A stretch of 64,000 nt of DNA from Lachnospiraceae bacterium (GTDB lineage: Bacteria > Bacillota > Clostridia > Lachnospirales > Lachnospiraceae), in contig JAIKZO010000058.1 in assembly GCA_024682115.1 (NCBI GenBank), forward strand, positions 61,869 to 125,868, given 5' to 3'. Positions 26,617 to 36,830 of the stretch are shown here, piece by piece. Numbering within the stretch: position 1 is the first letter of the stretch; each line of letters starts with the position of its first letter. The position numbers and the translations under genes were made by a program. A model generated the notes under the pieces. The model saw nothing but the letters and a program-made list of their open reading frames with translations, searched no databases and had not been told where the DNA came from.

Positions 26617-27650
26617 GTGTTGCACTGAAACAAACAGAAAAGAATTATTCTCTTTCGGAACTTAACAGTGATGACATAAAAAATGTATTCGGCCAGTTTG
26701 ATTGTCATATAAAAAAGATAGAAAAAACACTTAATGTCGGGATCGTGGACAGGGACGGATGCCTGAAGATCTCAGGCGAAGAGGATGATATCGACAATGC
26801 CATAAAGATCATAGATGATATGGTCAAACTGTCGGAAAGAGGAAATATCATAGACGAACAAAAGATAGATTACGCAATTTCATTATACGAAGAACAGGAT
26901 GACGGTTCGATCCTTGATGTGGATGAACAGGTTATCTGCCATACCGTTTCCGGAAGGTCGGTAAAGCCCAAGACCATAGGACAGATGAAATATGTCGAAG
27001 CGATAAAGAAAAACATGATCGTCTTCGGTATCGGTCCTGCGGGAACGGGAAAAACTTATCTTGCTATGGCTATGGCCATAACCGCGTTTAAAGCGGGTGA
27101 AGTGGAAAGGATCATTCTGACGAGACCTGCAATAGAAGCCGGAGAAAAACTCGGCTTCCTGCCGGGAGATCTTCAGTCAAAAGTCGATCCCTATCTGAGG
27201 CCCCTCTATGATGCGCTTTATCAGATCATGGGTGCCGAGTCTTTTTTACGAAATATGGAAAAGGGGCTTATCGAAGTGGCTCCGCTTGCTTATATGCGCG
27301 GACGGACGCTTGATAATGCCTATATCATACTGGATGAAGCTCAAAATACCACACAGGCTCAGATGAAGATGTTCCTTACCAGGATCGGTTTCGGTTCCAA
27401 GGTGATCGTTACGGGCGATTCAACGCAAAAGGATCTTCCGAAAGACGTGCCGTCGGGTCTTGATGTGGCTCAGAAGGTTTTAAGCAAAGTCGAAGGAATA
27501 GCATTTATAAACCTTACATCCAAGGATGTTGTCAGACATCCGCTCGTCCAGAAGATCGTCAAGGCTTATGAAAATTATGAATCAAGCCACGTGAATAAAC
27601 ACAGACAGGAATATTCACAGAATGGAAGAAAGAGAAAGAAGCAGGACTAA
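26613..27650 (+). CDS. phoH: PhoH family ATPase
   Basis: 345 residues: an N-terminal KH-like segment (about 20-95), then a P-loop domain with GPAGTGKTYLAMAMA, RPAIEAGEKLGFLPGD, YIILDEAQNTTQAQMKMFLTR and VTGDSTQKDLP. PhoH proteins bind nucleotides and RNA and, in Bacillus-type genomes, precede yqfF (pgpH) and ybeY. Here a 7TM gene takes the pgpH place and ybeY is not found. The start is GTG, overlapping the previous stop (GTGA), and the end overlaps the next gene by 29 bases. Confidence 0.93.
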   Translation: MSVALKQTEKNYSLSELNSDDIKNVFGQFDCHIKKIEKTLNVGIVDRDGCLKISGEEDDIDNAIKIIDDMVKLSERGNIIDEQKIDYAISLYEEQDDGSILDVDEQVICHTVSGRSVKPKTIGQMKYVEAIKKNMIVFGIGPAGTGKTYLAMAMAITAFKAGEVERIILTRPAIEAGEKLGFLPGDLQSKVDPYLRPLYDALYQIMGAESFLRNMEKGLIEVAPLAYMRGRTLDNAYIILDEAQNTTQAQMKMFLTRIGFGSKVIVTGDSTQKDLPKDVPSGLDVAQKVLSKVEGIAFINLTSKDVVRHPLVQKIVKAYENYESSHVNKHRQEYSQNGRKRKKQD

Positions 27651-28821
27651 TTCATTATATATAATACTTACCGCCGTCGCAGGGATCGTACTGACGGCTG
27701 CAAGTGCTTTTTTATATGGATTTTCGGTTGATAATGTCGCGGGGATCGCTATCGCCTACGGCATAATGCTCATAGCCGTTCTTTTTGTGGTGGAAAGACA
27801 GAGGCTGTACGACAGGCTGATATTTGATAATTCGGAACATATCTGGCGCTTTTATCTTGTATATGCCATAGGCTTTCTTGCAAGTGTTTTCTTTCCGCTC
27901 ATATCCGAAAACGGCAGACCCTTTCTTGTCATATTTGTCGCGCTCGTTATGGTGTCCGATGAGATAGTTGCCATTTGTGCAGGATCTTCATTACTTGTTC
28001 TCTGCGAACTTCTTTGCCGTGAGCATTCCATAAACAGTCTCATCGGCTATTTTGTCCCTTCGCTCATAGCTGTCATGTTTTTTTCTGTCGTGACGGAAGA
28101 ATTCAGGATATTCGTTCCTCTTGCCGTCAGTATATTCGCCCAGTTCGTTTCACTTTGCGTTATAAGCGTATTGTTTTCAAACCGCACTTTCGGGATAGAC
28201 CTTTTTCTGATACCGTTTGCGAATATCTTTATATGTGTGATCCTTATCCTTGTCGTATTAAAGGTCCTCAGCTTTTCCTATGTATACAAAAAGGATGACA
28301 GGTATATGGATATCCTGGATCCCGAGTTTGAACTCCTTTCGGAACTCAAGAACCGTTCGAAGGATGATTACGATCATTCCATTTATACGTCAGTTCTCTG
28401 TTCGAAACTGGCTTTAAAGATGGGGCTTGATGAGAAAACGACAAAAGCACTCGGCCTGTATCACAGGATAGGTCTTCTTAGAGGCGACAATAACTGGGAA
28501 AATGCTTACGGACTTATGACCGAGCATAATATACCGGAGGAGGTCATCGATCTGCTTGCTGAATACTTCAACAAAGATGGGGGAGTCAGATCGAGACAGA
28601 CAGCCGTACTTGTGATCGCGGAAACCGTTGTTTCTTCGGTAGGCTATCTTTTTTCCAAGGATAAAGAAGTAAATATAAACTATGAAAAACTGATAAATAC
28701 GATCTTTGATAAAAAACTTGAAAGTGGAATGTTCGCTGACTCGGATCTTAGTTTCTCCGATATTAACATCATGAAAAAGACTCTTTGCGAAGAAAAACTA
28801 TTTTATGATTTTTTGAGATAG
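27622..28821 (+). CDS. Seven-helix membrane protein with degenerate HD domain (PgpH-like position)
   Basis: 399 residues. About seven membrane helices occupy residues 10-225. The cytoplasmic rest resembles the HD phosphohydrolase domain of PgpH (c-di-AMP phosphodiesterase), opening with ELKNRSKDDYDHSIYTSVLC. The metal-binding HD motif reads LYHRIGLL where PgpH has YHDIGK, so the key Asp is Arg; the later His residues of the family are also not recognisable (AEYFNKDGGVRSRQ in the helper region). The large extracellular 7TMR-HDED domain is missing. It is best seen as a probably non-catalytic PgpH relative. It overlaps phoH by 29 bases. Confidence 0.7.
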   Translation: MEERERSRTNSLYIILTAVAGIVLTAASAFLYGFSVDNVAGIAIAYGIMLIAVLFVVERQRLYDRLIFDNSEHIWRFYLVYAIGFLASVFFPLISENGRPFLVIFVALVMVSDEIVAICAGSSLLVLCELLCREHSINSLIGYFVPSLIAVMFFSVVTEEFRIFVPLAVSIFAQFVSLCVISVLFSNRTFGIDLFLIPFANIFICVILILVVLKVLSFSYVYKKDDRYMDILDPEFELLSELKNRSKDDYDHSIYTSVLCSKLALKMGLDEKTTKALGLYHRIGLLRGDNNWENAYGLMTEHNIPEEVIDLLAEYFNKDGGVRSRQTAVLVIAETVVSSVGYLFSKDKEVNINYEKLINTIFDKKLESGMFADSDLSFSDINIMKKTLCEEKLFYDFLR

Positions 28822-28830
28822 ACGGTAAAA

Positions 28831-30444
28831 ATGGCTAAAGGTAAAAGAAAAAGCAACAGCTTTATATTGCTTATGATCATCCTTATCCTGGCACTTGTGT
28901 TCAGGGCTGTTCTTGTGCGCATTATCGGTGCAAAGGGTGTCTGCTACTATTCGCTTTCAAACGAGCTTTTCTTCATGCTTGCGGGAGCGGCATCTTTTTC
29001 GATAGAAGAGGCATGTGCCTCAATGGTAGAAAACAGGATGAACAAACAACAGTATACCAATGCGGGCAATGTTTCGAAGTATGCGATGATGTATTCCTTC
29101 GGAGTCGGTGTGCTCATAAGCCTTATCCTTCTTGTTCTTATGAATGTGCTTGTCAACCGTTTCTTTCATCTTCATCTTTCTTATATGTCATATTATTTTA
29201 TCCTTCCTTCAATACCCATGTTTGTTCTGGGAGGATCGATAAAAGGATATTTTAAGGCCGTAAATCAGTCTTCGGTCCTTTCGGTATATATGATCATTTT
29301 TGTTCTTGTATATTCAATATCCGGATCGCTGTTCGGGTATCTCAGTTCTGTTTACGGACAAAGGGTTTCCCTTCTTTTGAGGAACGAGGAGTTTGCGTAT
29401 TCCTACGGTGCCATGGGTGCATCGGCAGGAATCCTTCTTGCCAGTTTTATCAGCCTGCTATATATCCTTCTCATGCTGTTCTTATTTAAGACCAGAACTT
29501 CTTTCAATCAGGTCAAAGAGTATTCGAGGATCGTTGATTCTCCTTTGCAGATTATAATCAATCTTGCTGCGACTGCGTTGCTTCCGTTCGCTCTCTGGCT
29601 TATTTACCTTCTGGTTCCCGTACTTAACATAGCACTTGTCTTCAAGACGGAATCGCAGGATTATTCCCTTGATTTTTCATTCGGTGAATATTACGGAAAG
29701 ACATTTTCGATCGCGGGAATTGCCGTATTTACGATTTCCATATTCACTTATCCCTATATAAGAAAAGCAATAGGAGCCATAAAGAGAGAAGAATACAGAA
29801 ATGCCAGAGAAAAACTCAAGGCCATGATCCACAGGTGTTCTACGATAGCCTTTTTCACGGCTGCCATGCTGGCCGTTCTTGCGGATAACATCCTTGACAC
29901 CCTGTATGTTTCGAGCGGTGAGCAGACTGCACTGTATCTTCAGCTTCAGGCTTTGTGCATAGTTTTTGCGCTGTATACGGTCATGTTCACAGAGATGATG
30001 ATAAGCATGCAGAACTATGGATTTGCCCTCGGGATCGGGGCGGTTGCTTTTGCTGTGCATATAATACTTGCCATAGTATTTATCTCGACGCTTAAACTGT
30101 CCGTGATCGGTGTGATACTTTCCAACCTTTTCTTCTATGCGATCATTGCTTTTGTAAGTTTTGTGTTCATTTCGAGAACATTCCAGTATACACAGGAGTG
30201 GTTCAGGACATTTGCCGTCACTTTGATCGGCGCTTTGATAAGTGCGCTTATCGGAATGCTTATAAACAAAGTTATCAGTCCTCTTATCGGTAAAGGCATA
30301 GCGATGATCATCGTGCTTTTGATATGTACGGTGCTTTACATCGTGATCTTACTTGCGCTTAAGGGGTATCAGGAAGAAGAACTCGAGACCAGTCCTCTCG
30401 GAAGATTTGTACTTGCGGTAGGAAGAACATTTAATCTCATCTGA
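28831..30444 (+). CDS. MOP-superfamily flippase (SpoVB/MurJ/Wzx-like)
   Basis: 537 residues with about 14 hydrophobic helices spread over the whole length, typical of lipid-linked oligosaccharide flippases. The middle segment KTFSIAGIAVFTISIFTYPYIRKAI and the charged loop RAIGAIKREEYRNAREKLKAMI-like stretch fit the SpoVB/MviN fold, but the exact substrate (lipid II, teichoic or capsule precursors) cannot be told from sequence. It starts 9 bases after the degenerate HD gene, so it is in the same transcript. A cell-envelope role is likely. Confidence 0.8.
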   Translation: MAKGKRKSNSFILLMIILILALVFRAVLVRIIGAKGVCYYSLSNELFFMLAGAASFSIEEACASMVENRMNKQQYTNAGNVSKYAMMYSFGVGVLISLILLVLMNVLVNRFFHLHLSYMSYYFILPSIPMFVLGGSIKGYFKAVNQSSVLSVYMIIFVLVYSISGSLFGYLSSVYGQRVSLLLRNEEFAYSYGAMGASAGILLASFISLLYILLMLFLFKTRTSFNQVKEYSRIVDSPLQIIINLAATALLPFALWLIYLLVPVLNIALVFKTESQDYSLDFSFGEYYGKTFSIAGIAVFTISIFTYPYIRKAIGAIKREEYRNAREKLKAMIHRCSTIAFFTAAMLAVLADNILDTLYVSSGEQTALYLQLQALCIVFALYTVMFTEMMISMQNYGFALGIGAVAFAVHIILAIVFISTLKLSVIGVILSNLFFYAIIAFVSFVFISRTFQYTQEWFRTFAVTLIGALISALIGMLINKVISPLIGKGIAMIIVLLICTVLYIVILLALKGYQEEELETSPLGRFVLAVGRTFNLI

Positions 30445-30448
30445 TCAT

Positions 30449-32035
30449 ATGCTTAGGATAAACGAATTACGTCTTCCCGTAGACCATACCAAAGAAGACC
30501 TTGACCTGAAGATAAAAAAATACATCGGAAAAGAAACCGGCTTTTCTTATAAGATCGTTAAAAGATCTTTGGATTCCAGAAAAAAGCCGGATCTGTATTA
30601 TATTTACGGAATAGATATCGAATCCGAAGATGAAGACAGGTTATTAAAGAGAAATAAACGGCTTTTAAAGGTACAGAAAAAGAATTATTCTTTTCCTTAC
30701 AGCTTTGATCGTATAGATGACGATAAAAGGCCCATTGTCTGCGGCTTCGGTCCCGCGGGTATGTTCTGCGCGCTTTATCTTGCCCGTGCGGGCTTAAGAC
30801 CTGTTGTATACGAACGCGGTTATGATGTTGACAAACGTAAGGTATCTGTAGACAGGTTCTGGGAAAGCGGGGAACTCGACCGGATCTCGAACGTTCAGTT
30901 CGGAGAAGGCGGAGCGGGAACTTTTTCCGACGGAAAACTCAACACTTCCGTAAAAGAAAAAAACGGCATGAATCACGCCGTGCTTTCGGATCTTGTCAGA
31001 TTCGGAGCCGATGAAGATATACTTATCGACAATAAACCTCATGTCGGAACGGATGTACTCATCAAAGTAGTAAAAAACCTCAGGAACGAGATCATCTCGC
31101 TCGGAGGAGAAGTTCATTTTGAGTCCTGTGTGGACGGATTCGGAATAGAAGGCGGAACACTGACTTCGATAAGTGTCAACGGGAAAAAGGTTCCCTGTGA
31201 TATTTTTATCCTGGCGCCCGGACACAGTGCACGGGATACGTTCAGATTACTTAAAGATTCCGGACTGAATATAGAGCCCAAAGGATTTGCGGTAGGGTTC
31301 AGGATCTCGCATCCGGCCGGTATCATTAATGAATATGCTTACGGGACCCCTTTTCACAAAAAACTCGGAAACGCTTCCTATAAGCTGACTCATATCTGCA
31401 ACGACGGGAGAGGAGTTTATTCTTTTTGTATGTGTCCCGGAGGATATGTGGTCAATGCTTCTTCGGAAGATGGGATGATTGCCGTTAACGGCATGAGTTA
31501 TTCGGGAAGAAGTTCCGAAAGATCCAATTCGGCTGTGATAGTTACCGTAGAGCCCGATGATTATATGTCGGGAGACGATGTTTTAAGCGGAATGTATTTT
31601 CAGCAGGAACTGGAAAAAAGAGCGTTTGAAGCGGGGAAAGGCAGCATCCCGGTCCAGTATTATACAGAGTATAAAAATGGAGTTCTTAACGAAATACGGG
31701 ACGATAAGGTTTTTGAATGCATCAAGGGCCGTTCCGCTCATGTTTCGTTAGACGGCATACTGCCCGAATACATCAAAAAAGACATCATAAAAGGAATAGA
31801 TGCTTTTGACGGTATAATTCCCGGATTTGCTTCTGATGAAGCGGTCCTTTATGCTGTCGAGAGCAGGACATCTTCGCCTATAAGGATGCCAAGAAATGAA
31901 CTTTACGTTTCGAGCATAGGAAATCTTTATGTCTGCGGCGAAGGAGCCGGTTACGCCGGAGGGATAATGAGTGCCGCAACCGACGGTATACGTGTTGCTG
32001 AAAATGTAGCCTTTGCTTTGAAGGCGGGATCATGA
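30449..32035 (+). CDS. FAD-dependent dehydrogenase (COG2509 type)
   Basis: 528 residues. An N-terminal 90-residue domain (MLRINELRLPVDHTKEDLDL) typical of this family precedes the dinucleotide fold VCGFGPAGMFCALYLARAG. Family blocks follow: RFWESGELDRISNVQFGEGG, AGTFSDGKLNT and the C-terminal FAD-contact YVCGEGAGYAGGIMSAATDG. Soluble, predicted oxidoreductase; its substrate is not known. It begins 4 bases after the flippase stop without a clear ribosome site, implying translational coupling. Confidence 0.88.
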   Translation: MLRINELRLPVDHTKEDLDLKIKKYIGKETGFSYKIVKRSLDSRKKPDLYYIYGIDIESEDEDRLLKRNKRLLKVQKKNYSFPYSFDRIDDDKRPIVCGFGPAGMFCALYLARAGLRPVVYERGYDVDKRKVSVDRFWESGELDRISNVQFGEGGAGTFSDGKLNTSVKEKNGMNHAVLSDLVRFGADEDILIDNKPHVGTDVLIKVVKNLRNEIISLGGEVHFESCVDGFGIEGGTLTSISVNGKKVPCDIFILAPGHSARDTFRLLKDSGLNIEPKGFAVGFRISHPAGIINEYAYGTPFHKKLGNASYKLTHICNDGRGVYSFCMCPGGYVVNASSEDGMIAVNGMSYSGRSSERSNSAVIVTVEPDDYMSGDDVLSGMYFQQELEKRAFEAGKGSIPVQYYTEYKNGVLNEIRDDKVFECIKGRSAHVSLDGILPEYIKKDIIKGIDAFDGIIPGFASDEAVLYAVESRTSSPIRMPRNELYVSSIGNLYVCGEGAGYAGGIMSAATDGIRVAENVAFALKAGS

Positions 32036-32048
32036 TCGGACTGTCGTT

Positions 32049-32636
32049 ATGAAAGAAATATCCGAAAAGACAATACTCAGACAAAAGATATTGGATAAAA
32101 GGGAAAGGATCCCGGTAAAAGACAGAAGCGAAATGAGTGATATCATTTTTGAAAAGCTTTCCGGGGTGCCTGAATATAAAAATGCTTCGACTATCCTGTT
32201 TTTTGTTAATTACAGAAGCGAAGTGATCACATCGCCTTACATAAAAAAACTCCTGGAAGAAGGAAAAAAGATATACTGTCCGAGGGTCGAGGGGATGGAT
32301 ATAACATTTTTCGGCATAGGCTCAATGGATGATCTTAAGCCCGGATATCAGGGCATACCTGAACCGGCCGAAAATGAGCTCAAAAGATACACGAAGAGCA
32401 TGCAGAACAATGATACCGTGATAATAGTTCCCGGATCGGTATTTGACCGCAATGGGAACAGAATGGGTTACGGAAAAGGCTTTTATGACCGCTTTTTAAA
32501 ACGATATGATAAACTTTTCAAGATCGCACCATGTTATGATATGCAGATATATGACGGTGAGATCCCGATCGATGAAAACGATATCAGAATGGACATGATA
32601 GTTTCCGAAAGGCAGGTAATAAGGATACATGAATGA
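32049..32636 (+). CDS. 5-formyltetrahydrofolate cyclo-ligase
   Basis: ATP-dependent conversion of 5-formyl-THF to 5,10-methenyl-THF, returning folate to the one-carbon pool. 195 residues with LRQKILDKRERI at the start and the ligase signature RNGNRMGYGKGFYDRFL near the end. This family is named fthC/ygfA/yqgN in different genomes. It overlaps the proA start by 8 bases. Confidence 0.93.
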   Translation: MKEISEKTILRQKILDKRERIPVKDRSEMSDIIFEKLSGVPEYKNASTILFFVNYRSEVITSPYIKKLLEEGKKIYCPRVEGMDITFFGIGSMDDLKPGYQGIPEPAENELKRYTKSMQNNDTVIIVPGSVFDRNGNRMGYGKGFYDRFLKRYDKLFKIAPCYDMQIYDGEIPIDENDIRMDMIVSERQVIRIHE

Positions 32637-33876
32637 AGCACTGCTGGATCTTTGCAAACGCGCAAAGAACATAAAATATGATATTGAAAAACTGACAACC
32701 GAAGAAAAGAACGAAGCACTTGTTCATGCCGCGAAGATGCTCGTTGAAAGAAAAGACGAGATCCTTTTTTCAAACAATATCGATATAGATAACGGCAGGG
32801 AAAAGGGAATGAATGAAGGCCTCCTTGACAGACTTCTTCTTACCGATGAAAGGATAAAAGGTATATCCGAAGGACTTATGCAGGTGGCTTCTCTTCCGGA
32901 TCCGATCGGGGAGATACTTGAAGAGCGTGATGTTTCATCAGGTCTTCATTTAAGGAAGGTATCTGTTCCGATGGGGGTGATCGGGATAATATACGAATCA
33001 AGACCCAATGTCACCGCCGATGCATTCTCGTTGTGCTTCAAGGCGGGAAGTGCCGTTATCTTAAAAGGCGGTTCCGATGCGATAAACTCAAACCGTATGA
33101 TAACGCAGGTAATAAAGGATGCGCTTACGGATAAAGGCATAAGCCCCGATGCGATCCTTCTCATTGAATCGACCGACAGAGAAGTTACACGGGAGTTCAT
33201 GACGATGAAAGAATATGTCGATCTTCTCATCCCCAGAGGCGGGGCGGGCCTCATAAGATCCGTCGTGGAAAACAGCCTGATCCCTGTCATCGAGACCGGA
33301 ACCGGAAACTGTCATATTTTTGTGGATGAGACCGCAGATATGGACAAGGCGGTAAAGGTCATACTAAATGCAAAAACCCAGAGGATCGGCGTTTGCAATG
33401 CCGCAGAATCTCTCGTCGTCCACAGGAATATCGTCAATGAATTCATGCCGATGCTTTCGCGTGCATTAAAGGAAAAGAACGTGGAGATAAGAGGAGATGA
33501 GACGATAAGAGAAACCATCGAATGCACTCCCGCAACGGAAGAAGATTTCGGAACAGAGTATCTTGATCTTATACTTTCCGTCAAGACGGTAGACAGTATC
33601 GATGAAGCGATAAAGCATATAAACCGCTATTCAACCCACCATTCGGAATCAATCCTTACTTCGGACAGAGAAAATGCGGAAAGATTCCTTAAAGAGATCG
33701 ATGCCGCCTGCGTATATGTTAACGCATCGACAAGGTTCACCGATGGATTTGAATTCGGACTCGGAGCGGAGATAGGTATCAGTACCCAGAAACTCCACGC
33801 AAGAGGTCCGATGGGATTAAAAGAGATCACATCATATAAATATCTTATTGAAGGGGAATATACGGTTCGCGGCTGA
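32629..33876 (+). CDS. proA: Glutamate-5-semialdehyde dehydrogenase
   Basis: Reduces gamma-glutamyl phosphate in proline synthesis. The NADP-binding region is followed by IGIIYESRPNVTADAFSLC and the catalytic cysteine in RIGVCNAAESLVV. The late FGLGAEIGISTQKLHARGPMGL is diagnostic. 415 residues, complete. The partner kinase proB, usually adjacent, is not in the window. Confidence 0.96.
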   Translation: MNEALLDLCKRAKNIKYDIEKLTTEEKNEALVHAAKMLVERKDEILFSNNIDIDNGREKGMNEGLLDRLLLTDERIKGISEGLMQVASLPDPIGEILEERDVSSGLHLRKVSVPMGVIGIIYESRPNVTADAFSLCFKAGSAVILKGGSDAINSNRMITQVIKDALTDKGISPDAILLIESTDREVTREFMTMKEYVDLLIPRGGAGLIRSVVENSLIPVIETGTGNCHIFVDETADMDKAVKVILNAKTQRIGVCNAAESLVVHRNIVNEFMPMLSRALKEKNVEIRGDETIRETIECTPATEEDFGTEYLDLILSVKTVDSIDEAIKHINRYSTHHSESILTSDRENAERFLKEIDAACVYVNASTRFTDGFEFGLGAEIGISTQKLHARGPMGLKEITSYKYLIEGEYTVRG

Positions 33877-33899
33877 TCTGCTGCAGGAAGGACAGATTA

Positions 33900-34898
33900 A
33901 TGAAGTGTTTTGACGAGGATATCTGGAAAGACGATGAATACACATACAGGGCAGCGTACGGTTTCAGACCGAATATTCATGCCTATCTTCATGACGAAGA
34001 TGACGAAGACAGAGACTGCATGCTCGTGGTACCCGGAGGCGGATACTGCATGTGCGCTCCTCACGAAGGTGAACCTGTCGCTTTGAAGTTCTATGAAATG
34101 GGAATGAACGCTTTTGTTCTGACATACACTACGGATATCACGATGTCCGTACCTCTCGGAAAACAGCCTCTCAACGATATTTCAAGGACAGTCAGGTCAA
34201 TCAGAAAAAGAGAAGACGAGTTTCATATAAAAAACAAAAAACTCATTATCTGCGGGTTTTCGGCAGGCGCCCATCTTTGCGGTACGCTTGCGGTACATTA
34301 CAATGACGTGAAGGATAACGATCCTTCGCTGGATGCCGTATCCAACAGACCTGACGGTGTGATCCTTTCATATCCGGTGATAACAACAGGCCAATATACC
34401 CATATTTATTCCGTATATGCGCTTTGCGGTTTTAAACCGTCCGAAGAGGATCTTAAGTATTTTTCGATCGAAAAGAATGTAAGTGCCGATACTCCTTCGT
34501 GCTTTTTGTGGCAGACAGCCACCGATGATCTGGTTCCGGTGGAAAACAGTTACTTAATGGCGGAAGCATTAAAGAAGAACGGGATCAGGTTTGCCCATTA
34601 CGTTTATCCCGAAGGATGGCACGGCCTGGGGCTCGGCAATATGGCTTATTTTAACCGTGAATCCGGCGGCGAGTTCGTAATGGAACAGTATCACAAGGCT
34701 GCCGATGCGATAAGGAACGGAAGATCGATAAACGTTTCCGGGGAAAGGATTAACGAACTTCTCACACAGTTTGACAACGATGAGGCCGCAGCTAAAGAAA
34801 AAACACCCGATATGAGCAAAGACGAATATATTATCAGCCTCGAAAAAGCGATATCAACCTGGCCTTCACTGGCAAAGGTTTGGATAGACAGATTGTGA
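33900..34898 (+). CDS. Alpha/beta-hydrolase, probable carbohydrate esterase
   Basis: 332 residues, no signal peptide, so cytoplasmic. The oxyanion-hole segment [17 protein letters not shown], nucleophile elbow GFSAGAHL, acid in [12 protein letters not shown] and histidine in [11 protein letters not shown] give a full catalytic triad. It resembles acetyl-xylan or sugar esterases of the fold-3 type found in plant-fibre degraders. The last 60 residues form a charged tail. AGGAAGG lies well placed before ATG. Substrate is inferred, not shown. Confidence 0.82.
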   Translation: MKCFDEDIWKDDEYTYRAAYGFRPNIHAYLHDEDDEDRDCMLVVPGGGYCMCAPHEGEPVALKFYEMGMNAFVLTYTTDITMSVPLGKQPLNDISRTVRSIRKREDEFHIKNKKLIICGFSAGAHLCGTLAVHYNDVKDNDPSLDAVSNRPDGVILSYPVITTGQYTHIYSVYALCGFKPSEEDLKYFSIEKNVSADTPSCFLWQTATDDLVPVENSYLMAEALKKNGIRFAHYVYPEGWHGLGLGNMAYFNRESGGEFVMEQYHKAADAIRNGRSINVSGERINELLTQFDNDEAAAKEKTPDMSKDEYIISLEKAISTWPSLAKVWIDRL

Positions 34899-34924
34899 TC
34901 GCTTGGTATCGAAAGGGGATATAC

Positions 34925-36010
34925 ATGTCCAAAACATTAATTGATCTTCAGAATATCAGCAAGTCGTTTGACGGCCAGCTCATACTGGATGATCTGAATC
35001 TTTACATAAAGGAAAATGAATTCATAACTCTTCTCGGACCTTCAGGCTGCGGAAAGACTACGACCTTAAGGATAATCGGAGGCTTTGAGACTCCCGAGAA
35101 AGGGAAAGTGATATTTGACGGAGAGGATATAACCAATCTTCCCCCTTACAAAAGGCAGCTCAATACCGTTTTTCAGAAGTATGCCCTTTTTCCTCATATG
35201 AACATTAAGGAGAATATCGCTTTCGGTCTTAAGATAAAAGGCAAGACTCAGAACTATATCGATGACAAGATCAAATATGCCCTGAAACTTGTCAATCTTG
35301 ACGGATATGAAAACCGTATGCCGGATTCGCTTTCCGGAGGACAGCAACAGCGTATAGCGATAGCCAGAGCTATCGTTAATGAACCCAAGGTACTTCTTCT
35401 TGATGAACCCCTGGGAGCCTTGGATCTTAAGCTTCGTCAGGACATGCAATATGAACTTATCCGTCTCAAGAATGAACTGGGGATAACATTTATATATGTT
35501 ACGCACGATCAGGAAGAAGCGCTTACGATGTCTGATACGATCGTTGTTATGAACCAGGGATACATCCAGCAGATCGGTACACCCGAAAAGATATATAACG
35601 AGCCGGAAAACGCATTCGTTGCCGATTTCATCGGAGACAGTAACATCATAAGATCAACAATGGTAAGAGATAAGCTCGTTAATATCCTGGGCGTTGATTT
35701 TGAGTGTGTTGATACCGGGTTCGGAACAGATAAACCGGTCGATGTCGTCATTCGTCCCGAAGATGTCATTCTTACCGAGATCAATCCCGATGATCCCAAA
35801 GGAAAGATCCAGGGCGTTGTCTCACATCTTTTGTTCAAAGGCGTTCACTACGAGATGGAAGTCCAGGCAAACGGATTTGAATGGCATGTCCAGTCGACCA
35901 AATGTTTCCCTGTAGGTACGCTGGTTTCGATAGATGTAGATCCTTTTAACATACAGATAATGAATAAACCCGAATTTGAGGATGAGGAGGCGCTTAAGAT
36001 AGATGAATAA
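34925..36010 (+). CDS. potA: Spermidine/putrescine ABC transporter ATPase
   Basis: Energises polyamine uptake. The track start (34880) lies inside the esterase gene; ATG 34925 has GGGG at good spacing and gives [15 protein letters not shown] (361 aa). Walker A is [16 protein letters not shown], the ABC signature [14 protein letters not shown], Walker [12 protein letters not shown], and a C-terminal TOBE region ([12 protein letters not shown]) follows. It is the first gene of potABCD. No regulator or distinct promoter is visible, so it may share a transcript with the esterase. Confidence 0.95.
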   Translation: MSKTLIDLQNISKSFDGQLILDDLNLYIKENEFITLLGPSGCGKTTTLRIIGGFETPEKGKVIFDGEDITNLPPYKRQLNTVFQKYALFPHMNIKENIAFGLKIKGKTQNYIDDKIKYALKLVNLDGYENRMPDSLSGGQQQRIAIARAIVNEPKVLLLDEPLGALDLKLRQDMQYELIRLKNELGITFIYVTHDQEEALTMSDTIVVMNQGYIQQIGTPEKIYNEPENAFVADFIGDSNIIRSTMVRDKLVNILGVDFECVDTGFGTDKPVDVVIRPEDVILTEINPDDPKGKIQGVVSHLLFKGVHYEMEVQANGFEWHVQSTKCFPVGTLVSIDVDPFNIQIMNKPEFEDEEALKIDE

Positions 36011-36830
36011 ACAGAAGCGCTACAGAAAACTTCTCGGGACGCCGTATTATCTGTGGTCCGTGTTCTTTATAATCATTCCTCTCGGCATGGTTTTTTATTA
36101 CGGACTTACGAACAGAAACGGTTCGCTGACCTTTGAAAACATTGCCGCCATAACCCAGCCCGAGCATATCAAAGGTCTGTTTCTTGCACTCGGATTATCA
36201 TTTTTGTCTACGATAATATGTATCTTACTTTCATATCCTCTGGCTATGATTTTAAGTGCGATGAAGGTTTCAACAAAGAGCTTTGTCGTCTTTATATTCA
36301 TACTTCCGATGTGGATGAATTTTCTCCTGCGTACTATGGCATGGCAGACCCTTCTTGAAAAGAACGGAGTTATTAATTCGATCCTTTCTTTTGTCGGCCT
36401 TCCGGCTCTTAAGATAATCAATACCCCTTCAGCGATCGTACTCGGCATGGTCTATAATTTCCTGCCGTTCATGGTATTGCCTTTATATAACTGTATTTCA
36501 AAGATAGATGAGAATGTGATAAATGCCGCAAGGGATCTGGGGGCAAATTCGTTCAAGGTATTTACTAAGATCATCCTTCCGCTGTCGGTTCCCGGTATCA
36601 TCAGCGGTATAACGATGGTATTCATACCCGCACTTACGACCTTTGTAATATCCAAACTGCTCGGAGGATCAAAGATCCTCCTGATAGGAAATGTCATAGA
36701 GGAAGAGTTTACCCAGGCAAGCAACTGGAATCTCGGTTCGGGCCTTTCCATCGTGCTCATGATATTTATCATCATCAGTATCATAATCACCAATATCTTT
36801 GATAAAGGAGGTGAATCGAACTTCCTATGA
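36003..36830 (+). CDS. potB: Spermidine/putrescine ABC permease PotB
   Basis: 275 residues with about six membrane helices. The EAA loop that touches PotA reads [20 protein letters not shown]. It overlaps potA by 8 bases and potC by 4, so all permease parts are co-translated. Confidence 0.94.
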   Translation: MNKQKRYRKLLGTPYYLWSVFFIIIPLGMVFYYGLTNRNGSLTFENIAAITQPEHIKGLFLALGLSFLSTIICILLSYPLAMILSAMKVSTKSFVVFIFILPMWMNFLLRTMAWQTLLEKNGVINSILSFVGLPALKIINTPSAIVLGMVYNFLPFMVLPLYNCISKIDENVINAARDLGANSFKVFTKIILPLSVPGIISGITMVFIPALTTFVISKLLGGSKILLIGNVIEEEFTQASNWNLGSGLSIVLMIFIIISIIITNIFDKGGESNFL

